A stretch of DNA of 64,000 nt from positions 1 to 64,000 of the forward strand of contig CALZFC010000277.1 in assembly GCA_945643635.1 (NCBI GenBank), read 5' to 3'. The notes under the pieces were generated by a model that made no database searches, had not been told where the DNA came from, and saw only the letters and a program-made list of their open reading frames with translations. Numbering within the stretch: position 1 is the first letter of the stretch; every line of letters begins with the position of its first letter. Below, piece by piece: positions 23,139-32,661 of the stretch. Source of the DNA: Allodiplogaster sudhausi (taxonomy: Eukaryota; Nematoda; Chromadorea; Rhabditida; Diplogasteridae). The position numbers and the translations under genes were made by a program.

Positions 23139-24031
23139 GAGAGAAATCGATAGAAACAAATTTATTCTTGAGAAAGCTGCGAAATTAAGTGCGATTTTAA
23201 TCTGGATAAAAGGTGAGAGAGAGAGAGAGAGCGAGAAAGAGCGAGAGAATGAAGGAGAGGGTGTGTCACAAGGCTAGCTAATTAGATATCGAAAGAGTGG
23301 TAATTAACATCGAAAATTGTCCGAGAATATTAAAAAAAAGAGCAAAAAATGGCATGCATTTCTGTGTTCCTCCTGGAAGCGGCGTCTTTTTACGAATACT
23401 TACTCTCATACACACTAATACTTCCTGCATCTTTTACGAATAGTATTAGTGTGTTGCTAATCATGCTAATATATTAGTGTCTCATTTCGTGAAATATCAC
23501 GAATATTTTTTCTGTGTGTGCCCTGGTAATCGAGGAGGTCTATTTGGAAAGCTAATTGTGAGGAAGAAATGAAAGCGAAAACAAGGACTTTCTCATTGAC
23601 TTCAAAGGAAAAAATAAATAAAAAGCGAAATATAGTGGCATCGTACCTCCTGCATCCCAAGCTGCTTGAACATGTCATTTTCGCCGAAAGAGTACATGGG
23701 CACCAGCGAAGCGCCCGTTTCGAGGGCCGTGCGGATAAATCCCTCAAAACAATAGTACTATTTTTTTTGAGACGCCATCTTATCATTGTAGTTACTGCAT
23801 TCGAACTTGTGACACATTAATTAATGTCTTGTTTATTTTATTCACATTTTCACTCGGCAACATTCCCAGTTACTTCTACCTTGCGTTTCTTCACCACGAC
23901 ACGGTAAGTGTCGGGCGCCGCCAGGTAGGGTTCTTCACCGCCGCCCACCGACAGCACGACCGCCTGGCCTGTGCCACATTCTCCACCCAGCACGTATCTG
24001 GAAGAGCGAGAGAGCGAGACAAGGAGATGAT

Positions 24032-24076
<45 letters not shown>

Positions 24077-25717
24077 GAGAGAGAGAGAGCGAACCAGATA
24101 GAGAAAGAGAAAAAGAGAGAGAGAGACATTTCTTTAAGCATGATATATCGCCGCTAAATAAATTCGAACAGCTTCAAAGTTTAACATGCAAATAATTTTG
24201 CCACAAAAAAAACTCCTGATTTTCTATTGACGATAAAAATGTGAAAAAAATAGTAAATCTCTTAAATCTCCGACTTGAGAGACTTTGTTGAGGAGCACAC
24301 GAAGCCGTGTTCCAAAATGTACTCGTGACGAAGAGGCAGGTTGAACAGCTCATTCTATGCATCATAGAGAACGCTCATTAACAAACTCACCCATGAAATC
24401 TCGCCGTTTTGCCTTACACAAGGGCTAGACACCATATGATTTATAGATTTATAGATGTATACAATCGTCAGGAAAATTCAAATAGATCATGGATGAGTTC
24501 GCGCTCCTTAGAAGAAGTTAAATCAATATAAATTAGAAAAAAAACTCTGACCAGTGTCACAGGATGGAAGCGAATGCCTGGAAAGAGTTGCGGCAGTCGC
24601 ATTGAATCGACCTAAGGAGACAGCTTCAAATTGGACCTTTTTGATCTTTTTAAGGCACTGTGTCTGGCTATTGCTGGGAGTGAATGGTCCATGGACAGCC
24701 AGACACTCGGCTTTCGTATTATGCCCCCCCCCCTCGGCCCACCAACAATGGAATGTATGAAGGCGATCATGCTGATACACGCGAATCCATGCGGATGTAG
24801 GCCGATCAGGTAATTCTCAAGCAAATTCATAATTTTCCTTTCAAATCAATCAACAAGACGAGATGCCAAACACTGTAAAGTACTTGGGGATATAAATTTA
24901 TGGCAGTATTTTGAAATTAGCGTCGATCGGTTGCGGTGAATGAGCTCTTTAGAAACCTGCTCAGGAGGCAGCGGCGCCGTCTTGTGGACCACCATTGGGA
25001 AGTAAATGTTCAGAAATCGCTGAAAGATACATACTAAAAGGAGGGCGAGCACCGAAAAATATTTAATGCAGGTACGAATTGCCACGTCAGCTCTGTGATT
25101 CCTCATTTTCATTCTCTCGTGCTATTTCGCTGATCGCACAAACCTGCTGCGTGAAAATAGCACGCATGAAGGAAATTGCAAAGGGCCGTGGAAATTTGAA
25201 ATATCACCTAACTTTTTGGTGATCGGATTGAATTTATCATGTAATTTATGAATCGACGTCCCTTTTTCGACCTTTGACCAAAAGTCGAACGGAAGGTTAT
25301 GACGGTAGCCTCCGCGCTCCGGAGACTCCCAGTCCCAGTAGAGCCATGCCGCGTAGGCGACGGCCACGACACTACCCCAGACGGCGCCCTACAAGGTTGC
25401 GGCGTATTTTGACCGATCGATAATTAGGGATTTTTCATTCTTAATTGTCATTCCTCCTTTTTAAAAGACATAGTAAAGGGAAAAATGGAAAAAAAGGAAA
25501 AGGAAACCATTCGATAGAGCGCTAATGGGAAGCAAAGTGGAAGAGCGCCGTAGACGAAGAAAAAGCTGATTGGCCCAAGAACTGCATAAAACGTTGACCA
25601 ACTCTGGAATTAAATCGATAGTCAATTCCTTTTTTGGTAAAAAATACAAAAAAAGAAAAATAATACAACCTTTTGATTCGACGTGACTCTTTCTTTCTCA
25701 TTTTCTGCAGTTGTCAT
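20696..25717 (-). CDS. DGAT2/MOGAT-family acyltransferase
   Basis: Transfers an acyl group from acyl-CoA to mono- or diacylglycerol in the ER membrane. Twelve minus exons all join in phase: 25670-25717 (ATG), 25508-25603, 25272-25388, 24957-25019, 24747-24815, 24552-24611, 24275-24348, 23880-23997, 23647-23742, 21708-21778, 21492-21561 and 20696-20800. They give 328 residues, the normal size. Visible parts are hydrophobic N-terminal segments ([26 protein letters not shown]), YFPMVVHKT, the signature active site [58 protein letters not shown] and a C-terminal helix ending [12 protein letters not shown]. All are in the order expected for DGAT2-type enzymes. The intron after 21492 uses a GC donor (CAG|GCAAGA). 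The introns hold four separate repeat insertions, yet the exons look untouched. Di- versus monoacylglycerol preference cannot be told. Confidence 0.93.
20943..21385. mobile_element. hAT-type MITE, GGGCC-rich, with 8-bp target duplication
   Basis: A 443-bp element with perfect ends CAGAGGTGTCAACGG and CCGTTGACACCTCTG, flanked by the identical octamer GCACGTTC at 20935-20942 and 21386-21393. The CAGAGGTG terminus and 8-bp duplication are hallmarks of the hAT superfamily. The outer thirds are packed with GGGCC/GGCCC blocks. The centre is AT-rich with no transposase. It lies in the last acyltransferase intron. Confidence 0.9.
21987..22048 (+). pseudogene. Degenerate 5S rRNA-like fragment
   Basis: The phrase CGTCCGATCTGGCAAGTTAG followed by GCAACGTCGAG matches the strongly conserved core of nematode 5S rRNA from memory. 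The part after it (CACTTAGATGATTTGAGAGG) is a weakened version of the following 5S segment. The 5' end is not recognisable. It lies inside an acyltransferase intron and is presumably a retroposed or decayed copy. Confidence 0.65.
22075..22305. repeat. GA then CT microsatellites
   Basis: GA runs at 22075-22115 and 22190-22215 and CT runs at 22265-22303, all in an acyltransferase intron. Further runs in the same intron lie at 22860-22896 (CT), 23072-23135 and 23217-23260 (GA). Confidence 0.9.
22321..22663. mobile_element. Inverted-repeat element in acyltransferase intron
   Basis: The ends are about 38-base inverted repeats (GGGGAACACGAAT left, ATTCGTGTTCCCC right, extended by TGCACAG on both sides). 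An inner pair GTTACAGTACTT/AAGTACTGTAAC is also inverted. No coding frame. A non-autonomous DNA element is the simplest reading. A clear target duplication was not found. Confidence 0.6.
24027..24127. repeat. GA microsatellite beside a 3' splice site
   Basis: GA on + (CT in the acyltransferase sense). It ends about 25 bases before the acceptor of exon 23880-23997. Confidence 0.9.
25034..25226. mobile_element. MITE family A, copy 2 (inverted)
   Basis: Starts AAAAGGAGGGCGAGCACCGA and carries the shared palindrome (CGTGCTATTT ... AAATAGCACG). The right end reaches TTTTGGTGATCGG but lacks the final CCTCCTTT, so it is slightly truncated. It lies in an acyltransferase intron. Confidence 0.75.
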
Positions 25718-26900
25718 CCTCTGAAACTGAGCGAAAAAGTTATTTGTAAGTCTACAATAATTGTTAAAGATATCCACAAAGTTGGCTCGAGGAAACCAAA
25801 AATAGTGCGAATCTCACGAAAAAATACAGTGTTGTGCATAAGAAGCCCTGCATCCCGGAGGAACTCTTTCTCTCCCTCTTCTTTCCCTTTCTCTCTCTCT
25901 CCCTCTCTCTGTCTCTCTCTTTCTCTCCGCTTTCTCACCCATCTCTTTCTCCATCTTTCTCTTCTCTCTTGGAAAATCTGAATTGATAGTCGTACCAGCA
26001 ATGTTCGAACAATAGATTGGTATCATCTTATCAGTTTGAATATTCTGAACGTATAAGAGGTTGTTGACTGGCATGAGGTTTTCAGCATTCATGCCTGAAA
26101 ATACAAGAAAGAATAACCAATTTTACCAGTAATCACATCATTATTTTCTGATTGCTGACGAGAATCTTGACTAGCTACGAATTATTTCTCAACGAAATGA
26201 CATCAACATAAAGAGCTGCTGAATATTGCATAGATAGCTGATTGTGAGCGTCAGCGCCTTTTCATGGAAAATATCGGAAGCAGCCAAACGCTGGATGTAA
26301 CCTTTTGAGTCGCGATGGGCTCGAGCGAATGAGAAATGTACTTAGGCGCTCTATCATACTCATGCTCAGTTCAGGCATGCCCAATTCTCTTCTTTTCAAG
26401 AGCGCCTCGTATCTGCGTATTTTTCTATCTCTAACTCTCTCCAGTCTCTCATGGCAACAATTCTATAGTTATCTTTAATGTTTACCAAAAAAGAGAGGCT
26501 TTGAAGAGAACATCCTTTTTGGCTTCTGTCTATCCGTATGTTTGCCTTGCATCATGCGGGAAAATGACGGAAATGTCACGAGGAGATGTCCCTCAAACTA
26601 ACTCTTCTCTCTCTCTCCTCTCTCGCTTTCTCTCTCCCCCTCTCTCGACTCCCTCTCTCTCTCCTCCCTCTCTCTCTCTCTCTCTCTTCCCTCTATCTTC
26701 TTCCCATTCTACTCTCTTCTAATTCCTTTGTCTCATTCATTGTTGTCTTTACTTTTTCCAACAAGTCTAGCCAAGCAGTAGCATGAGCACGAAAAGAAGC
26801 ATGAACAATGCAAAGCAAACTTTTAACTGGGTATATCGGTACGTTACCCAGCCTTGGCAAGTAAGAACCCGCCGTATTTTCATATGTCAAAGGATATTTA
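25718..26900. other. Intergenic between the acyltransferase and astacin 1
   Basis: CT runs at 25865-25925 and 26600-26712. A stretch near 26560-26720 (phrase ATGTCACGAGGAGATG then CT) recurs near 31411-31560 upstream of astacin 2, so it belongs to the duplicated unit. No other gene seen. Confidence 0.55.
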
Positions 26901-27205
26901 ATGTAATTATTTCGTTAAAAAACAATATTCAAGAATGTTAAAGGAGTCCTATGGGGAATATGGAATGCTTTCTGCCCCCATTTTTAAATGACAATTTTTT
27001 TAGGCTGATCAGTTTTGTTCGTTTTGAAGATCCATTATAGAAAAAAAAGAGAGAGAGAGGCCAAAAGAGCGATTTGCTTGTTTTGGATATCTCTTTTCTT
27101 TGGTATCCGGCATCGCTGCTGTCAACGCAGTCGGATGTCGCCGTCGACAGCAGAGGACTTCTTTCTGTGGCGGCTGGAGCGCCTGTGCAATCAGAGCTTG
27201 GCTAC

Positions 27206-27283
27206 TATAAATTGGCGTGCCGACGATGGAACGACACTTCCGTGGGTCGACCGCTCCCGACCTACCCTCCAGACTGCAAGGTA
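27206..27283 (+). promoter_or_regulatory. TATA box and 5'UTR of astacin 1
   Basis: TATAAAT at 27206-27212 lies about 30 bases before a segment (CTTCCGTGGGTCGAC through CCCTCCAGACTGC) that is nearly identical upstream of astacin 2. The segment ends at a splice donor (CAAG|GTACGT), and the intron closes one base before the ATG at 27413. It is thus a 5'UTR exon of about 45 bases. Confidence 0.7.
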
Positions 27284-27412
27284 CGTCTCTAATCTAATTT
27301 TTATTTTAACTTTCTTTCTTACCGAAAGAGCAAAAAGTTCAGTACAAAAATGATAATAAAAAAGATTTCCATAAATTAAAATGTAAAAAAATAAGAATTA
27401 AAATATTATAGT

Positions 27413-30400
27413 ATGCATCTCCTCCCTCTGCTCGGCGCTGTCGCGTGCGCCTTCTTCTACTCTGCCTCCGCTGATGACATCGATGACACCGAGGTCAGGA
27501 GAGCATTTCAAGAATCGTTTAGGGATTATATGCATATATATACATACATACACACATACATACATGCATAATATGTAGTACTTACATGCTACATATAAGT
27601 AAACATAGAATTTTTTTTAATTCTGCCTTCTAAAACTGAAGATAACATTTCAATCGGGTTTAATAATAATAAATCAATAATTCCAAAGAACAAATTAATA
27701 ATATGCAGAAGCTGATCGCTCAACACGTTTCGCTGTCGGATCTGCACGCCGAGATGGCTGCGCTCAACGCGTACGTCGACTCGAAGCTGAAGCCGGAGAA
27801 TGAGAAGAACGGAGTTCAGGTCAACTTTCGAACAGCTCATTTGCAATTCAACTAACTAACATGGCCTACCTTAAGTAACTGTATCAAACCAAATATGTAT
27901 ATAAAAAAATGAAGAATGAGCAATTTAGTTAACATACATACATACATCATTATGCAATATATCGGTTGGAACCATTCAAATGAATTCTTTTAAATGACAA
28001 ATGCTTGACGTCACCATTCAGGCCGCCGCAATTTCGTACAACGCTGAGGCCAGCAAGGGCGACTTTATCGACAGCAACGTCAGGGAGAATCGAACTGCAA
28101 TGGACTTCTACGAAGGAGACATCGTCCTCAACCAGTTCGACAGAGAGAGAGAGAGAGAGATATATAGAGAAAGAGAGAATGCTAGAGGGAAGGGACGAAA
28201 TGAAAGGAAATAAGGGAGATACTACTAGAATAAGCAAGCGTAATGCGTCTTATCCACTATATTTATCATGTACATATCTGCCAAGCTAGTGATTTTATTT
28301 AAGGTCCCAGAAAATGGAGGTTTCAGATGGTAATAAAAAAATTTGTTTCCTCCAGGGAGCAACTGGATGCTATCCGCGAGGAGCGTCTCATGAAGCAGCA
28401 TCCGTCCCGCGCCCGCCGCCAGGCCTGGCGTCCGCGCCAGTATCCATCCAACATCTGGGGCGCCAACCGGAACATCCCCTACTACTTCGACCGCTCTTAC
28501 AGTCAGAATGATTACTGTGTCTATTGAGCAAGCATCACTTGGGTAAAGGCACTGAGGTTGAACTTCAGAAAAAGAACAGACATTCAATAGGATACGACCG
28601 ATCGGTCGTTTATGAGGCGATGAAATTCTGGCAGGCGAACACTTGCGTCTACTTCCAGGCGAGTTTTCTTTTCATCTCACTCATCAGCCCTTCTTATTGT
28701 TAGTTTTCTTTTTTTAATCTGCAGGAGAATGGCCAAGGCAACTCGCGAATCCGAATCCTCGACCAGAACAAGTGCTGGTCCATGATTGGCCGCCAGAATG
28801 CCGAGCAAGTCCTCTCTCTCGGACAGGGCTGTCAATACGTTAGTCGTTATTTAAACAATCTTGCTGAAGAAATTCAATAAGAAGTTGATGAATATTGACC
28901 GAATTCATTTAATACGTATTCTTAAATTTTCGTGTAGTATACAAAATGTTACCGAACTCATGCAATATATTTTCAGACCGGCATCGCGGCTCACGAAATC
29001 GGCCACGCCCTCGGTCTCTACCACACGCAGGCGCGTCCAGATCGCGATAACTACGTCACCATCAACTGGGGCAACATTATGGTTCGAGATACATATATTT
29101 CTCTCCTTGTCAGTAAATTAACCTGTGAAGTAACTCAAGTAATTAATGAAAAATATGCACATATGTACATATATGAATGATTTAATACATGTATATCATA
29201 CTAGAATGGCGAATCATACAACTTCGACAAGGCCGCCAACACCGACAACTTTGGCGTGCCTTACGAGCTCGGCAGCAACATGCACTACCATCCGTTCAGG
29301 TCACAGCAATCAACACCTTATGATTTGTGTTTCGTGTTAAAACAACTAGAAAGCGATGTAGACAAGCGGGACAGTGAAATAAAGCGTTATCTGCCCGAAC
29401 AATTTTCTGTTCAGCTTCTCGGGAAACAGATACGCGACGATCAACTCCAAGGATAAACAGTATCAGTACTCGATGGGCGGCCGTCTGCCTACCTTCTACG
29501 ACATTCTTCTAGTCAACAGATACTACAACTGCTTCGGCAAGTCTATCGCACTGTTATCTTGCTTTCATAAAGCTAATTTCAACGTTCATCGGTACCGTTC
29601 TCATTTCATGATACACGTTGGACTAGAATATCTGAAATTAATGCATTATATTCCAGAGGTGAACTGCAAGGGCGTTTCGGTGAACTGCCAGAACGGCGGC
29701 GTCCAGGACGTGAGGAACTGCCGCCAGTGCAAGTGCCCGCCCGGCTATGCGGGCGTCAGCTGCGAAAACTTTGTACGCGATTCAATAGTCTTAAAGTTAC
29801 CGGTGTTTATCCGTCTCTTGGTAAGACATTACAGTACCTTTAAAGGAGGACTATCACCGAAAAATTATGTGATATTTCAAATTACCGCGGCCCTTCGCAC
29901 TCTCACTCCCGCGTGCTATTTTCATGCAGCGGGTTTGTGCGACCTGCGAAATAACAAGCGAGAATGAGAGTGAGGAATCACAGGGCAGACTCGGCAATTC
30001 GAACCTGTGTTAAATATTTTCGGTGATCGCCCTCCTTTAAAAGAACAATAAATATTCAGGACAACCGCTACCGCCGCCTTACGCCGACGGCGGCGTACAA
30101 GTCCGAGAATGTGTACGTCGACTCGCGCTCGCCCAACTCCATCACCGCCGTCGCAGCCGAAGGAAACTACTACATTGAGGCAGGCATTTTCTTTACTATT
30201 AAGAATTTTAACTCGCAACGATAAGACTCTTAAAGTATCACTCTAAAAATGTTATTTACCATTATTATCATTATCAGAACTTATACTACCATTCTAAAAT
30301 TGAAGGCGCCAGCGGGCAAGCGCATCGAGCTGAAGGTCACCAACCTCCGCGTCCAGCAATCCTGGAATGACTGCATGGTGGCCGGTGTCATGATCTACTT

Positions 30401-30908
30401 TACAAATGATACGCGCATGAATGGAATCCGGTCAGTCTCGGCTGCTGGGAATCATTTAATTTTCTGCTAGATATCAAAACCTTTTAAATTTGTTCTCATA
30501 AGGACAACTCAACAAATGCTGCTTGAAAAAGCTTGCGCTTTCCTTAAAGTGCGATCACTTAAAAAAAATCCTGCCCTGCTGCAAATTAAAAAGGAGCCTT
30601 ACTCTTGGACTGCCCCGTGATCGTTCATCTGTTTGTTTCCTCTGTCAGATTCTGCTCGCAAAACCAAGTGGCCGCCTACTACACTTCGAGCGGAAATCGC
30701 ATGTTCGTGCAAACCTGGAGCAACATTGGCGTCACTTCCATGACGTTCACCTACCGCTTCTTTGTCGGGCGCATTTTATTTATCTCTATTTTTATGCAAA
30801 TTTTTTTATATTTATATTATTTGGCCTCTCTCTTTTCTGCATTAAAATTACTCTGTATGCCTATAAGAGATCGAAATTGAAGAGCTTATTTCCTTCATTT
30901 TACAGTAA
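27413..30908 (+). CDS. Astacin-family zinc metalloprotease (EGF + CUB-like), copy 1
   Basis: Secreted zinc endopeptidase. Exons: 27413-27493, 27709-27819, 28022-28134, 28356-28501, 28591-28658, 28725-28838, 28977-29081, 29205-29299, 29415-29536, 29657-29772, 30060-30179, 30306-30430, 30649-30763 and 30906-30908. All phases agree and give 477 residues. Order: signal peptide ([15 protein letters not shown]), propeptide with inhibitory Asp motif FYEGDIVL, basic cleavage site RARR, catalytic domain with zinc site [11 protein letters not shown] and Met-turn [11 protein letters not shown]-like module ([12 protein letters not shown] to [10 protein letters not shown]), then a CUB-like C-terminus. This matches the nematode NAS proteins with EGF and CUB domains, which act in cuticle and matrix processing. 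The exact orthologue cannot be told. The last exon supplies only the stop codon. Three introns start with GC. A GA microsatellite follows the exon-3 donor. Confidence 0.95.
29848..30041. mobile_element. MITE family A, copy 3
   Basis: Complete copy with ends TTTAAAGGAGGACTATCACC and GGTGATCGCCCTCCTTTAAA, in astacin-1 intron 10. Astacin 2 lacks it at the same intron, so it inserted after the gene duplication or was lost from the other copy. Confidence 0.85.
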
Positions 30909-31489
30909 GGAGCGATGGATGGCACGAGTATTCGTCGTGTAGTATCTGGTTGATAAAGCAAATTCGTCTGCAATAATGTTTTTCTTGCATGTTGAAGGGG
31001 TGCAAAGATATTGGGAAGAAGGAATGAGACGATGGTTCAAGAAGAGGGACCTGACAACTCATGACAGCAATCATGCATACAATTGAGAAAAAAAAGATTT
31101 ATTCATTAAAGAAGATTGCGAAAAGTTGCAATAACGGTACATGTATGAACGATAAGTATGTGGGATAAAACATTGCCTTATATTGACTTTGGCTGATGTC
31201 AATATCTCTCATTCACTTTTTCTTTCTTTGTCTCTCTCTCTCTCTCTCTCTCTGTAAATACATATCTCTTTTTCTCAGTCATTCACGAGTCTCTCCACCT
31301 TGTTAGCTCTTCTTATTCGACAGATGCAGTGCATGTTTATCTTTAATTCTGGAAGGCCATAACGAGTGACTTTCCATCTCTCCTGCCTCGTGTTTGACTC
31401 TTGTGTTAAAATGACTGTAAATGTCACGAGGAGATGTATCACTTATGTCTGATTTCACCTCACCCTCTTCTCCTCAGTCCTTTTCTACC

Positions 31490-31523
<34 letters not shown>

Positions 31524-32400
31524 TTCTCTCACTTTCTCTCTCATTCGTAATCTCTTTCGCCTATCCTCATTCTTTGCTGTGTTTACATTATTCAGCTAAA
31601 CATCGAGACTTACATTTCTGTTGCAAAATAAATAAATAAATTTATTATGAAATCAGTGAGAACGCCTCAATGAATAAGACAACATACATCCACACTTTAT
31701 CAATATGAAACTATCAGTGGAACATGAAGCAAATAGGTATATGGAAACCGATGTGCTTTTTGCCATAGAAACATTAGGTACATAAATGACTATCAAAAAT
31801 TAGAATAATGCACAAACATATCTTTATTAAATAGTCTTTAAAAAAAGCATACCCACAAACTTTTCCTTTTATATCTTGAAATGGCAATTCGTCATGCAGA
31901 GATCCTGTCAGAAACGATTAAAATCGTGGTCGAAAATAGTTTTTTTTTCTTGTTCTTTCAGAGGTGCAACTATCTTACATCTTTAAACTTATTTTATTTT
32001 CCAAACACACGCGGTTGAGAAAGTGAACTATGAGAGAGGTCAGGGACTGTCTAACTCAAAATCTCTAGCTATTGCACTATCCCCCTCACTCTCTTCAATT
32101 AATATATCGCATTGACCTCCCTCCCCCCAATAATTTCTCATGAGTTTTTGCATAAAAATCTGTTCTTCACAAATTATTTTAATTCGGGCTTAATTCAAAC
32201 CATTAAAAAAGAAACTATGGTAACTATATATTTATGTAAGAAGAAATGTAGGCAATATTCTTACTGGTCTTCGTCAACGTCAGCGTTTATTCTATGAATA
32301 TAAAAAGGAGCAGCGTTCAGGATGCAAGCGCTACTTGGGTCTTGTGTTGAAAATACTTTTTTCCAGCCTGTTTTTCCGCTCCGGCAGATCCGAAATGTCA
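30909..32400. other. Intergenic between the two astacins
   Basis: CT runs at 31205-31256 and 31489-31545. The 31411-31640 stretch resembles 26570-26790 upstream of copy 1. No gene seen. The 31650-32260 part is AT-rich. Confidence 0.6.
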
Positions 32401-32474
32401 TAATGGAGTCGAACAGACGGCCATGGGACGAGCATTTCGATGTCGGAGCGGCTGTGCAATCAAAGCACGGCCAG

Positions 32475-32551
32475 TATAAAAGGGCGCGGCCGCGATCGAA
32501 CGGCACTTCCGTGGGTCGACAGCTCCCGACCTACCCTCCAGACTGCGAGGT
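32475..32551 (+). promoter_or_regulatory. TATA box and 5'UTR of astacin 2
   Basis: TATAAAAG at 32475-32482 is followed by the same 45-base 5'UTR segment as copy 1, ending at GAG|GTTTGA. The spliced ATG is at 32662. The equal spacing and sequence in both copies argue for a functional core promoter. Confidence 0.75.
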
Positions 32552-32661
32552 TTGAGCAACATCTAATTCACTCTTTTTATTCTAGCTTTTATTCTACTAT
32601 TAATCTAGTAATCACCACAATTGTCAAACAACTGCTTTAAAAACCCCGGCCTAATTACAGT

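Noticed and set aside
27015..27353. Open + frame over the astacin 1 promoter
   Set aside because: The same region is a TATA box and 5'UTR conserved in the paralogue. The frame is not conserved between copies.
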